Below are positions 51,278 to 60,360 of a stretch of DNA of 64,000 nt, one piece after another. The stretch lies in contig OY759511.1 of the NCBI GenBank assembly GCA_963662395.1, forward strand, positions 3,968,001-4,032,000, written 5' to 3'. Under the pieces are notes generated by a model, which was not told where the DNA came from, ran no database searches, and saw nothing but the letters and a program-made list of their open reading frames with translations. Origin of the DNA: JAPOXR01 sp963662395. Its GTDB lineage: Bacteria; Pseudomonadota; Alphaproteobacteria; Rhodobacterales; Rhodobacteraceae. Every line of letters begins with the position of its first letter. The stretch's first letter is position 1. A program made the position numbers and the translations under genes.

Positions 51278-52598
51278 CTACTCCCCGTTTTTCTTCAGAA
51301 TCAGCAGTTCCTCCGACAACAGGTGCTGGCCACCCTGTTGCGCGGAACTGCGCATCGACCGGCAGGGCTCGATGGACTGGACCGTCAGGCCGGTTTGCGG
51401 CATCAATTCTTCGAGAATGCGCGCTCGCGATCGAAACTCCGGCATAGCGGCTGTCCCCGATCACGATCCACGCGGCTCCGCCGGTGACGAGCGATTTAGC
51501 GATTCCCCGCAACACATCCACCATGTCCGAGAAATATCCCGCCACCATGTCGGGAATCCGGCGGTTCCACAGTCGACCGCTCTCGTCCCGAAGTCTGCCG
51601 AGCGCGTCGTTCAGTATCTCCGATCCGGCCGGCGGCGCCGGATAGGCGCGATCCACCTGCACATGACTGCAAAGCGTGCTCCCCCGCAATCGCGCGTTGT
51701 CAGCGCGGTCCGCTAGGTAGCCGAGCATCCACAGTTCGAGATTGTAGATGTCGGTATAATCGAACGAGTTCGGGTACGGAGGGGAGCACACGCAGAGTTC
51801 GACCTTCGTCTCCGTGGGCAGGATCTCTCGACAATCCCCCACAGCGACATTGTAGTCCGAGCACAATCGCGGCGAGTGACGGCCGATTTCGCCAATCGCC
51901 CCGTATGCCGCTGCCGAAAATGCCCGGTCGACGTGGCCGACGTCCAGCGTCCGTTTCCGCCAGCTTCTGCGGTATCGGCGGCCTTTCCCATTGACCACGA
52001 CATTGCTGAGTTGCACCAGGCAGCCGCCGAGAAGAACGCGAAAGAGCCTTTGATGAGACAGTTCGGTCAGGCTGTCAATCGCCGCGAGATACTGGAATAC
52101 GCGGTCCGCCACGCACCGCTCGAACAGCCACCGGTCGTCCTTTCCAGGTTCGACGAATGTCAACGGAAGGAACAGCGGACGCCGAGCTTCGCAATCTGCC
52201 TGAACGCGCCGAATGACCAAACCCGCGTCGTGTATGAGATGGTCGAGATCGTAGCTGTAGAGCTTTGCGATCACGAGATCTGCCAGGAAGGGATTCACTT
52301 CCATGGCGACCGGATGCACCCCCAGGAACTGACAGGCGAGTGCCGAGGTTCCGGACCCCCCGAACGGATCGCAGCAGCGCTGCACTTCCAGTTCGCTTTC
52401 CCCGATCGCCCGGGAAATGAGTTCGGGTGCGAAGGCTTCCTTGAAGTGATGCCAGGTCTGAAACGGCAATACCTCGGCGCCGGCGTTGGTGCCGACAGAC
52501 ACCAAGTCACGCTGCTTGGTCCAGCTTTGGAAGCTTACATGCATTTGCAGGTCGCCTGATTCCCAGCCCTGACTATCACGAATCGCTGTCGTCCGCAT
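51278..52598 (-). pseudogene. DNA methyltransferase of the defence island, frameshifted near the 3' end
   Basis: The reading frame from 52598 has the SAM-binding block RCCDPFGGSGTSALACQFLG and the catalytic VELCVCSPPYPNSFDYTDIY (SPPY), so it is a beta-type DNA methyltransferase (motif IV before or after motif I not resolved here). After AAWIVIGDSRYAGVSIASA (about 51424) the frame shifts: the natural C-terminus RILEELMPQTGLTVQSIEPC then QQGGQHLLSEELLILKKNGE lies in another frame and stops at 51278. Without correction the protein runs on in the wrong frame to 51129, overlapping the nuclease gene. A recent single-base indel or a sequencing error would explain it. Confidence 0.75.
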
Positions 52599-52601
52599 TG
52601 G

Positions 52602-53363
52602 TCATCCTGCTGAGTGGCGCATCTCGCTCTCGTCAAGACTCGACAGCTCGGGCAGACGGTCGATCGGCTGCACGAGGGAAAGGACCCGCCGCTCTGCTTT
52701 CCCGCATTCGGCCAAGATTTCCTCGATCGCTTCCTTCTCCTGCAGGCTGGCCGCAAGGTTGAAGATCACCTTGGCCGCCATCCACCTCCTGGCGTAGCTG
52801 CAACGAAGCTCGGGACGTCCCGGTTGCCAATCCTCTATCGACCGGCCGCCTCGTCGCCGGGCCGCACTTTTTCGCACGGGTAGCCAGAGCCAGGCCTCCG
52901 CCTGCGTTGGAGCGGTCCATCGCTGCATGTGCCGGGGGTTGTCTTTCAGCCCTGACTCGAAGGCAAGCTCAAGCGGGATCGCCGGCATGATGGTCATCGT
53001 CGCCGGCGTATCGGTGGTTCGGCCAGTGACCAGCCCGGTCCACCGGCCAGTGATCAGCCGGCACTCTTCGGATATGGAAACCGGCTGCCGGGAGTGCATC
53101 GCCAGGATCCATTCGCGGCGCGTGAGGCAGTGGTGATGTTCAACGCGCTCGGAAAGCGCCAACGGGAATTCCGTCACACCCCCGGCGGGGATCTGTGCAA
53201 CCGGCAGATCCCGGAGGAGGGCCAGGTTGGCCTCGGGAACCGCCAGCGCCGCGCCACGTGCTCCCGGTAATTGCGGGGAAAGCAGCCAGCCGGCCGCCAG
53301 CGGCACCAGGATGAGCGCAATCAGCCCTGCGCTGGCGAAGAGCAGGCGTGACTGAACACTCAC
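52602..53363 (-). CDS. Secreted/periplasmic HNH (DUF1524-like) protein with apparently degenerate active site
   Basis: A 253-residue protein from GTG 53363, coupled to the upstream LysM gene by a four-base overlap. An N-terminal membrane/signal segment (LFASAGLIALILVPLAAGWL) is followed by HHHCLTRREWILAM, CRLITGRWTGLVTG and, at the end, LRCSYARRWMAAKVIFNLAA with ILAEC. That order is the one of DUF1524/GmrSD-type HNH nucleases, but the usual catalytic 'IDHVVPL..AW' is replaced by TIMPAIPLELAFESGLK, without the histidine. So it may be a structural or regulatory derivative. The homology is weak and needs a profile search. Confidence 0.4.
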   Translation of the reverse strand: MSVQSRLLFASAGLIALILVPLAAGWLLSPQLPGARGAALAVPEANLALLRDLPVAQIPAGGVTEFPLALSERVEHHHCLTRREWILAMHSRQPVSISEECRLITGRWTGLVTGRTTDTPATMTIMPAIPLELAFESGLKDNPRHMQRWTAPTQAEAWLWLPVRKSAARRRGGRSIEDWQPGRPELRCSYARRWMAAKVIFNLAASLQEKEAIEEILAECGKAERRVLSLVQPIDRLPELSSLDESEMRHSAG

Positions 53364-54598
53364 CGGTACTCGAGGACGAGGACCTGGTTGGCGTAGACTG
53401 CCACCCCGGGAGCCTCTCCGGTGGAGGAGAAGCCGCTGAGCAATTCCCGCACGCCCTCGAGGAAGGTGCCGGATACGGTGACATCGGTGTCGAACTCCCA
53501 GCTCCACCGCCTGGTGATGATGGGTGTCCAGCCGGCACTGATCGCCCAGCGGGATATCACATCATCGAGCCGTTCACCGGCGCTGGCCGTCCAGGTTCCG
53601 CTGCGCTCATCCCGAGGCAAACCAGGCTGCCCGGAATCCTGCATGACTGCGGGAATGGCTGCAGTGACCTGCTGCACTGCCAGTTGCGCCCCGGCGCCCT
53701 CTTGTTGCAACTCGGCCCCCGGTTGTTGCACCCCGGCGCCTGCTATCCGTGTCCCGGCATCGTCGGGTGAGCACGGCAACCGGAGTGTTTGTCCGACGGC
53801 GATCACATCGGGGTCGGGGATGTTGTTCAACTCCTGGATCTCCGGCCAGCGCTCGTCATCGCCAAGATGTCGGCTGGCGAGGATGGCCAGGCTGTCGCCA
53901 CGGCCGATCGTTACCGAACAGGCATCCGCGAGGGCAGGCGGCTCATCCGCTCCGTCGGCCGGTGCGCTACCTGGACTGGCCTCGACACCGGCCAGTTCCG
54001 CCGGCGCGGCTTCACCACCGGCACCGGCTTCCCGGTTCTCCTCCAGGCCAGCGACCTTCTCCATCCCTGCCGCCACCTCATCGCTGTCGGCCCCGTCTTC
54101 GCTGTCGGCCCCGGCAGCTTCAATCTCCTTCTCCATCCCGACGATATCGGCGGCGGTTGCCGCTTCCGTCACCACTCCGGCAGCCCCGGAACCGGGTGCC
54201 GGCGGAGTGGTCTCCTGCCGGTTTGCCGATGGTGCCGATTGATTTTCGGCGATCTCCTCGCAGGGCATTGCGAGTTTCCAGCCGGACCCGATCATGTCGG
54301 GATTCTCGATGTTGTTCAGCTTCTGGATTTCCCGCCAGCGCCCGGTATCTCCGAGAATCCGTCGGGCGATGGTCGCCAGGCTGTCGCCCTTGCGGACAAA
54401 GGCTACGCATTCGCTGCCGCTGGCGTCGGGAGCGGGGCCGAGCTTGTCGGCGGAGGCGCGCCGGTCCCTGGCGGCCGGCGCCTCTGTCTCCTGCGTCTCG
54501 GTTTCGGTCGCTCCCTGTGGCAGGATGATCTGCCATGCTCCCCAGGCCGGGCTGCAAACGGAGAGCAGCAGTGCGGCAGCGGCTACGGGGCCCTTCAT
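53360..54598 (-). CDS. LysM-TcpQ/PilL-like pilus protein
   Basis: A 412-residue protein with a signal peptide (MKGPVAAAALLLSVCSPAWG), two LysM domains (CVAFVRKGDSLATIARRILG at about 65-110 and CSVTIGRGDSLAILASRHLG at about 230-280) joined by an acidic, alanine-rich linker, and a C-terminal TcpQ/PilL domain (about 335-412: TWTASAGERLDDVISRWAIS, TVSGTFLEGVRELLSGFS, ending AVYANQVLVLEYR). LysM binds peptidoglycan; the TcpQ domain occurs in proteins that support secretins of type IVb/IncI thin pili. Fits with the PilV-like genes at 9-12.6 kb. ATG overlaps the ankyrin gene stop. Confidence 0.8.
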   Translation of the reverse strand: MKGPVAAAALLLSVCSPAWGAWQIILPQGATETETQETEAPAARDRRASADKLGPAPDASGSECVAFVRKGDSLATIARRILGDTGRWREIQKLNNIENPDMIGSGWKLAMPCEEIAENQSAPSANRQETTPPAPGSGAAGVVTEAATAADIVGMEKEIEAAGADSEDGADSDEVAAGMEKVAGLEENREAGAGGEAAPAELAGVEASPGSAPADGADEPPALADACSVTIGRGDSLAILASRHLGDDERWPEIQELNNIPDPDVIAVGQTLRLPCSPDDAGTRIAGAGVQQPGAELQQEGAGAQLAVQQVTAAIPAVMQDSGQPGLPRDERSGTWTASAGERLDDVISRWAISAGWTPIITRRWSWEFDTDVTVSGTFLEGVRELLSGFSSTGEAPGVAVYANQVLVLEYR

Positions 54599-55362
54599 GT
54601 CGGCCCTCCCACAGGCACAGCGTCTTCCCGTTCACCGACCACGGCATTCCAGTCGGCCTTCATCTCGGCAGGAAGGAGGTCGGTCGGTCGGAACTGGCCG
54701 GCGGCCTGGCCGGGATCGGCTCCGGCTGCAAGCAGCGGTTTGCAGGCCGCCAGGGTGATACCCGCACCGGCAGCATAGTGAATCGGCCTGAAGCCCTTCC
54801 AGTCCGGAAGCTCGGCCATGGTTGGATCGATGGCGAGCAGCCGCTCGACCCGGCCTCCGATGCCGGCGGCCCAATGGATCGGTGCCGCGCCGAGATCATC
54901 GAGCTTCAGGAAATCAGCCCCGGCCTCGAGCAGCACCTGTTCGCCGGACCCGCCTTCATCGTCCGATCCGATCGCCCACCAATGGGCAATCCCCCTGGAC
55001 CAGCCGTCGAGGCGCTGCACGGGATCGGTTGTCTTGACCATCAGTTCGGCCAGGGTGCTCGCTTCGCCCCACCTGGCAGCCCAGAATACCGGCGGCGCTC
55101 CCAGCCCGTCATCGAGGTCCGGATCGGCCCCGGCCTCGAGCAATGCGGTCACGCCCTCCGGCGCCCTGAGCATCGGCGAGATCGCAGCCAGATGCAGCGG
55201 CCGCACCGAGTGCTCCATCTCCAGGTTCGGGTCGAGATCGTCATCTGCACCCTCGAACGCCGCCGCGATATCGTGCGGCGCCTGCCAGGCCATCTCGTGC
55301 AGGTCGCGCAATCGCGCGAAAATGTCGGCGGGCGGCAGCACCCGTCCATTATGGTCAGCCAT
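54595..55362 (-). CDS. Ankyrin-repeat protein, first gene of the LysM-TcpQ operon
   Basis: A 255-residue protein. GGAGG lies seven bases before the ATG at 55362 (MADHNGRVLPPADIFARLRD); a TTG at 55389 would add nine residues. Ankyrin repeats: VRPLHLAAISPMLRAPEGVT, LLEAGADPDLDDG, APPVFWAARWGEASTLAELM, AAPIHWAAGIGGRVERLLAI and FRPIHYAAGAGITLAACKPL. No signal peptide. Resembles the ankyrin protein at 33.4 kb in size and in being coupled to transfer/pilus genes, so the two may be related in role. Confidence 0.75.
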   Translation of the reverse strand: MADHNGRVLPPADIFARLRDLHEMAWQAPHDIAAAFEGADDDLDPNLEMEHSVRPLHLAAISPMLRAPEGVTALLEAGADPDLDDGLGAPPVFWAARWGEASTLAELMVKTTDPVQRLDGWSRGIAHWWAIGSDDEGGSGEQVLLEAGADFLKLDDLGAAPIHWAAGIGGRVERLLAIDPTMAELPDWKGFRPIHYAAGAGITLAACKPLLAAGADPGQAAGQFRPTDLLPAEMKADWNAVVGEREDAVPVGGPT

Positions 55363-55407
55363 GATCATCCTCCGTGTCCGGGCCGACAATACATCGCGAC
55401 GGAATGC

Positions 55408-55526
55408 GTCTCAAAAGGCAAATCTGCAACAGGAATGAGAATTTGATTGTGAGACGGGTTATGAGACGTATTTTCGGCGGTTTTCTGGTATCGGAAATCT
55501 GTCGCACAAACGTTCGTTTGTGAGAC
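55408..55526. promoter_or_regulatory. Cluster of GAGAC motifs and a palindrome between divergent genes
   Basis: GAGAC occurs at 55451-55455, 55463-55467 and 55522-55526, and inverted at 55408-55412. An 8-bp-arm palindrome, CACAAACGTTCGTTTGTG (55505-55522), ends in the last motif. The interval separates the divergent ankyrin and plasmid-type genes and is AT-richer than its surroundings. Probably a regulator-binding region for one or both promoters. Confidence 0.4.
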
Positions 55527-55543
55527 ATACGAGGAGGATGGGC

Positions 55544-56302
55544 ATGACGGCTGTGAGGCTGACGCTGGATGACAAGACGCTGAAGGTGGTCGCGCCGTTC
55601 CATGGCGACTTCCTGGCGGGCGCAAAAACACTCGCTGGCAAGTGGCGAGGCGGTGCCTGGATATTTCCCGTCAGCCAGGAGGGGCGGGTCCGGGAGTTAT
55701 GCCTCGCGGTCTACGGCACCGATGGCGAGTCGGGCAAGACGGTCACGCTGAGGGTTGAATTTCCGGAAGCTGTGCGGGCCAGGTGTGACTCGATATTTGT
55801 CGGTGGCCGTTTGGTTGCGAGAGCCACAGGTCGCGATTCAGGCGCCAGGCTGGGACCCGGTGTCATTCTCCTCGAGGGCGATGTCTGCTCCGCCGGCAGC
55901 CGCGCCAACTGGGAGACGGTTGTACGGGCTGGCACCGTGGTGGAGATTCTCGATCTGCCCCGGACAGCAGCCGAGTCGGTGCTTGAGCAGGATCGGGCCA
56001 CACCCAGGTCGATCTTCGACGTCATGGCCTTCAAGTCCATGAACTGCACGATTGTCGGCGATACCCCGGATGGGCTGGCCGACATGGAAGTGCCGCCGGC
56101 ATCGGCGGATGCAGTTATGGATGAAGAGGCGCTGACCGCGGAACGACAACGACTGCAGGAGCGACTCGAGGCGATCACGGTGGAGCGGCGTTGCCTGGAG
56201 GAGCGGATTGACGAGATCACCGCGGGGATTGCCGTCCGCCAGCCCGTCGAGGCCGCCAACCCGACACCGGAGCCGGAGGCATCCTCCGGCATGGAGGCGT
56301 AA
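55544..56302 (+). CDS. Plasmid-type protein of unknown function
   Basis: A 252-residue protein; GAGGAGG lies just before the ATG (55544). The N-terminal part, VRLTLDDKTLKVVAPFHGDF, LAGKWRGGAWIFPVSQEGRV and RELCLAVYGTDGE, has a fold-like pattern seen in hypothetical proteins from plasmids and integrative elements ('KxLGGKWxGxxWVF'). The C-terminal third forms a coiled coil (ERQRLQERLEAITVERRCLE). No catalytic motif recognised. Likely a soluble, element-borne nucleic-acid or protein-binding factor. Confidence 0.6.
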   Translation: MTAVRLTLDDKTLKVVAPFHGDFLAGAKTLAGKWRGGAWIFPVSQEGRVRELCLAVYGTDGESGKTVTLRVEFPEAVRARCDSIFVGGRLVARATGRDSGARLGPGVILLEGDVCSAGSRANWETVVRAGTVVEILDLPRTAAESVLEQDRATPRSIFDVMAFKSMNCTIVGDTPDGLADMEVPPASADAVMDEEALTAERQRLQERLEAITVERRCLEERIDEITAGIAVRQPVEAANPTPEPEASSGMEA

Positions 56303-56624
56303 TGACCACCGTGGAAGGCATCCTGACCGGCCAAGTGGCCTACAGGGGATCGCTCGCCGCTGTCCAGGCTGGTTTGCCAGCTCCGGGACTGCAACGAGCT
56401 TGGCATCGGATGGCTGCCGCTCCCGGAGACCGCCAAATCCGACCGAACTACCCGGGCCCATTTCCGGCAAAAACGCCACGCCAGGAAACTCGGCCGCCGA
56501 CGCTCCGCCATCTACCGGTTTCGGGAGTGCAGGCGATCGGGCAGGCGCGGGAGATCGCTCTACCGGATGGACCGCTAGGCCATGCGGCGGGAGCCCGGCT
56601 GGAACTCGATTTGAGGAGACGACA
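56303..56624. other. 322-base interval before the serine recombinase, possible small basic ORF
   Basis: A frame at about 56330-56577 translates to an Arg-rich protein (RLVCQLRDCNELGIGWLPLP, then HARKLGRRRSAIYRFREC) without a standard start codon. It may be the rest of a gene. The recombination (res-like) site of the following resolvase could also lie here, but no clear paired repeats were seen. Confidence 0.3.
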
Positions 56625-57263
56625 ATGTTGATCGGTTATTGCAGGGTCTCCAAGGCGGATGGCTCGCAGGACACGGCCTTGCAGCGCGACGCGCTGAGCC
56701 AGGCTGGTGTCGCCGACGACCGTATCTACGAGGACGAGGCGTCCGGTGCCAAGGCAGACCGCCCCGGGCTGGATGCGTGTCTCAAGGCAGTCAGGCCTGG
56801 CGATACCCTCGTGGTGTGGAAGCTGGACCGGCTCGGCCGTTCCCTGCGTCAACTCGTTCAAACGGTTGACCAGCTGCACAACGGAGAGGCCCACCTGCGA
56901 ATCCTGACCGGCCCGCTGGCGGCCGACACGTCCGATCCGGCCGGCCGGTTCGTTTTCCACGTGTTTGCGGCGCTCGCCGAATACGAACGGGAACTCATAC
57001 GGGAGCGCACCAGGGCTGGCATCGCCGCTGCCAGGGCGCGGGGGAAGAAGGCTGGCCGACGCTGGACGCCGATGTCGAAAATCCTGGAAGCGGCCGAGTT
57101 GATGAAGGACCCCGATGCGTCTCCGTCAGCAGTGGCCCGATCGGTGGGGATCAGCCGGGCGACGCTCTATCGCAACATGACGCCGGACGGGGAACTGAAA
57201 CCGGAGGCCCGGCAGCGGCTGAAGCGGGAAAGTGATTCGAGGGCAGGCAGGCGAGCGGGTTGA
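56625..57263 (+). CDS. Serine recombinase (resolvase/invertase family)
   Basis: A 212-residue protein; GAGGAGACGACA precedes the ATG. MLIGYCRVSKADGSQDTALQ contains the catalytic serine (Ser9 of YCRVS), and DTLVVWKLDRLGRSLRQLVQ and AALAEYERELIRERTRAGIA are the resolvase core blocks. A C-terminal helix-turn-helix (SPSAVARSVGISRATLYRNM) binds the crossover site. It could resolve element multimers or invert DNA. No other recombinase gene is coupled to it. Confidence 0.92.
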   Translation: MLIGYCRVSKADGSQDTALQRDALSQAGVADDRIYEDEASGAKADRPGLDACLKAVRPGDTLVVWKLDRLGRSLRQLVQTVDQLHNGEAHLRILTGPLAADTSDPAGRFVFHVFAALAEYERELIRERTRAGIAAARARGKKAGRRWTPMSKILEAAELMKDPDASPSAVARSVGISRATLYRNMTPDGELKPEARQRLKRESDSRAGRRAG

Positions 57264-57387
57264 CCAGCCGGCCTGCGGCAATCAGAGTAGGTGAGACCCG
57301 CATCAGTCATCAAATGGCGAGGGCGGCTCATACGGATCCGGGGTGGCTAGCGGGTCGGAATAGGGTGGTTTGTCATCTCCCTCCGCT

Positions 57388-58300
57388 TCATCCGGCGGAT
57401 GGTAGACTCCGTTCGAGGTCGTGCCGCCATTGCCGTGAACGGTAATCGGTGCGGCCTTTCAGAATCCCTTCGGCGCGGACTGCAGCCGCCGCGGCGCGGT
57501 CTGCGGCAAGACGGCCCATATAATCCACGAGGACCGGGAAATCTCCTTCATCCGCTGCTATGAGTGCATCGATGTAGTCATCCTTCCTCTCCGCCGGGAT
57601 CACCGGCGGGAACTCGTCCGCCTTTGCATAGGCATATGCCATCAACAGCCGGGAGATCCGGCCATTGCCATCCTGGAAGGGATGGATCGAACGAATTCAT
57701 GATGGAGCCACGCCGCCTCAAGCTCCGGTGCCAGATCCAGTCCGGCATGGCTTTCATGGAATGCAAGGAACCGGTCCATCTCGACCTGCACCTGTTCTGG
57801 AGGGCAGTATTCATGAATGAAGCCGTCTCGGCGGCGCGGGTTGTCGGACCGGATCTTGTACTGGCCCTTCCTGAGCGGGATCTCGGTCCGGTTGCCGAAG
57901 GGATCGATGCCGGCGGCGGTTTCCTGGTGGCGGGTCAAGAGCAAATGCCATTCCTTGATCGCCGAGCCGACAAGTGGCCGCTCCTCCCTGACATGGGCGA
58001 ACATCATCTCAAGTGCGGCTTCCTGGTCCTCGAGGAGGCCCTTCGGCGTGTTGTCGGAGATCTCGGTGGCCGAGTGCGCACCCCGTACCGCCCCGAAGCT
58101 CTCGGCGATCAATGTTTCGGTCACACCCCGGCGCAAGAGATACAGACCCTCGATCTGGCCGGTCTCGATGGCGAAAGCGCGCCTCTGTGTCTGCAGCCAG
58201 ACATCCATGGAGGACCGGTCGATGGACGGGTCCTCGAGCTTCCGGCGGGCCTGCCGCCATCGAGCGGGACAGGCACGGGCAAAGTCAAGCATCCTCTCGG
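57388..58300 (-). pseudogene. Fic family protein, frameshifted at the active-site motif and 5'-truncated
   Basis: The minus strand reads EDPSIDRSSMDVWLQTQRRA, FAIETGQIEGLYLLRRGV and AAWLHHEFVRSI in one frame, then HPFQDGNGRISRLLMAYAYA and EGDFPVLVDYMGRLAADRA in another. The Fic motif HPFQDGNGR is itself complete, but a loss of four bases (one copy of a CATC repeat) just before it breaks the frame. The 5' end is cut off where IS256-related sequence begins (about 58300). It cannot make an active AMP-transferase. Confidence 0.85.
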
Positions 58301-58950
58301 TGTGGTGGAGGGAGCCACCGAGAACATGGCCACGGTGCAGGCGCTGGCAGGCAACCTCATTGAGCGAGGCCTGGACCCTTCTGCTCGCCGCCTGTTCGTG
58401 CTCGCCGGCGCCAAGGCGTTGCGTGCAGCGGTCAGGCGGACCTTCGGGGCAGGCATCCGCGATCCAGCGCTTCCGGGCAGGAACATCATCGATCGCCTGC
58501 CCGGGAAACTGCATGCCAGCTGCCGCAAGGCCCGGGAGCTCGATGATGCAGACACCGCCGAGAGGCTTCTTCGAAACCTTGCCCGGCGCCTTGAGAAGGA
58601 CGCACCAGGTGTCTCCGGCTCGATTGAAGAGGGCCCCCGGCGAGATCCCGAGGCGGCCCGGCCCGGATTGCCGATGGAGCTCGGACGGGCGTTGGCAACA
58701 ACGAACATGATCGAGAGCGCCCATTCGGTGGTCAGGCAGACCTGTCGCAACGCCTGCCGATGGCGAGGCGCGGGGATGGCACTGCGCTGGACCTGCTCCG
58801 GGATGCTGGAGTCCGGCAAGCGCATGCGCCGCCTCGGGGCCTGGCGGCAGCTGCCGATCCTCAGGGCTGCACTGGAGGACCGCACTGGAGGACCGTCACA
58901 GGGATGCCGCCAAAACCCTCGACATTGACCAGCACGCACGGGCGGCATAA
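58300..58950 (+). pseudogene. IS256-family transposase, C-terminal remnant
   Basis: Plus-strand frame: NLIERGLDPSARRLFVLAGA, KALRAAVRRTFGA, RNIIDRLPGKLHAS, ELDDADTAERLLRNLARRLE and TTNMIESAHSVVRQTCRNAC, the IS256 C-terminal order. The N-terminal half with the first catalytic acid is missing, as is the usual 'QxCxxHK' stretch. A perfect 13-bp tandem duplication (58869-58881, 58882-58894) shifts the frame; removing one copy restores the expected end (ALEDRHRDAAKTLD, stop at about 58950). Non-functional. Confidence 0.85.
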
Positions 58951-59005
58951 TGATCAACCGGCGGCGCTGACCGATGCCAGTTTCAACATCGGTCGGGACA
59001 TCCCC

Positions 59006-59503
59006 GATCCGAGAGGGGTGGCAAATTTGAACTCAATCATGCTCGACTTCGTGGCAAGACAGAAGGTTCAAGGACAAACACTGAATCTCTTCATTCTTGA
59101 GCAATTGCCCGTTATTTCGCAGGCGCGGTTTGAGGAGGTCAGTTTTGGTCCGAAGACCGCGGCACAGGTCGTCGGAGAGGCCGTGCTTGAGCTGACTTAC
59201 ACGGCGCACAACATGGCTGCCTTCGCTCGGGTCTTGGGGTACGTGGATGAGACAGGCGACGTCCGGCCGCCGTTCGAGTGGAACGAAGAGCGCCGCCTTG
59301 CCCTCAAAGCCAAGCTCGACGCCGTGTTCTTTCATCTCTACGGCCTCACCAATCGGCAGGATGTCCGCCATGTCTACGGAACGTTCCCGATCATTGAGCG
59401 TGAAGAGATTCGAGCCTTCGGCAACTATCGCACGCGGGAGCTTTGTCTTGACTGGTTGAACGCACTGGCCGCGGGCAACCCTGATGCCAGGCTGTCCATA
59501 TGA
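59006..59503 (+). pseudogene. C-terminal fragment of a type IIG/ISP-like DNA methylase-restriction protein
   Basis: The frame enters from the left inverted repeat without a start codon and reads VANLNSIMLDFVARQKVQGQ, TLNLFILEQLPVI, PPFEWNEERRLALKAKLDAV and FFHLYGLTNRQDVRHVYGTF, ending in ARLSI. The 'ANLNSxxxDFVARQKVxGxxLNxFILxQLPV' wording is the C-terminal specificity-adjacent part of large N6-adenine methylases of defence systems. The catalytic part is missing, so it is a remnant. It overlaps the next gene by four bases, as an intact operon would. Confidence 0.75.
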
Positions 59504-60192
59504 CGGAAAATGATGACAAGACACGCACGAGGCAGTCGTCCATTTTGAGCCGGATCAGGCAATTCGGCTGGGCCAAACTCGTTGTGGCCACTACCGTTGT
59601 GGCCACTACCGTTGGCACCTTCTTGATAGTCCTTGAGCTCCCAGGGCAATTCAACGATTTTCTCGAAGAATTCCCTTTGACGCGAGAGTATTGGCTCAAA
59701 GCGCATCAGTGGACGGGAATGTACAGCTCGTTCCCGGAGGGTGTAGTGAATATGGAAGATCTTGACTTATCGAGTGAGTCCGACGTTGTACTGAATTTGA
59801 ACTACTCCGAGGAAAGGCATCGCATTGACGGATACATCTACTCTGAGGCGTTTCTAGGAAGGTACCGCTACCTCGAGACGTCTCTCGGAATTGGGCTTTT
59901 CTACCCCGACTTGATGTTGGATGGCGAACCAAGCATTTTGAGGCCAAACAGCTTGAGGCTCGACGTGTTCGACGTGGTTGAAGGCCATCTCGTTTTCATT
60001 GACACGTTAAGGATAAAGCGAGACGTTCCAGATGACCTAATCACCGTAAGCAGCACTGGTCCCTTGCTGCATCATGCGCTCAGGCTTTCACCCGACGAAC
60101 ACTTGACCGAAGACGAACTGGATTTTCGATCCCTCCTCGAGCGCGCCCGGGACAACACGCAGCCATGCTGCGCGATGCCGGCTGGCAGGTGA
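59500..60192 (+). CDS. Single-pass membrane protein of unknown function, 3' end replaced
   Basis: A 230-residue protein; a coupled ATG overlaps the methylase fragment. Charged N-terminus, one membrane helix (about 24-47, AKLVVATTVVATTVGTFLIV) and a mostly extracytoplasmic remainder. The helix includes a perfect 15-bp tandem duplication (59581-59595 and 59596-59610) that repeats VVATT. The last ten or so codons lie in sequence from an IS3 transposase, so the original 3' end is lost. Lower GC than its surroundings. No family recognised. Confidence 0.5.
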   Translation: MTENDDKTRTRQSSILSRIRQFGWAKLVVATTVVATTVGTFLIVLELPGQFNDFLEEFPLTREYWLKAHQWTGMYSSFPEGVVNMEDLDLSSESDVVLNLNYSEERHRIDGYIYSEAFLGRYRYLETSLGIGLFYPDLMLDGEPSILRPNSLRLDVFDVVEGHLVFIDTLRIKRDVPDDLITVSSTGPLLHHALRLSPDEHLTEDELDFRSLLERARDNTQPCCAMPAGR

Positions 60193-60360
60193 ATGACAAG
60201 CGCGTGGAACGACTGTGGCAGCGCGAGGGGCTCAAGGTCCCCGGAGACAGCCGAGGAGAAGCGTCTTTGGTTGAACGACGGCTCATGCATCCGCCTGGGG
60301 CCGGCCTGCCGGGACCATGTCTGGTCCTATGACTTCGTCCATCACGGAACCGAGGATGGC
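60160..60360 (+). pseudogene. IS3-family transposase (OrfB) fragment
   Basis: Translations in two frames give the OrfB pattern: MLRDAGWQVNDKRVERLWQR with EGLKVP, then (frameshifted) KRLWLNDGSCIRLGPACRDH with VWSYDFV. The rest of the integrase domain is missing; the right 27-bp repeat begins just after it. Remnant only. Confidence 0.7.
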
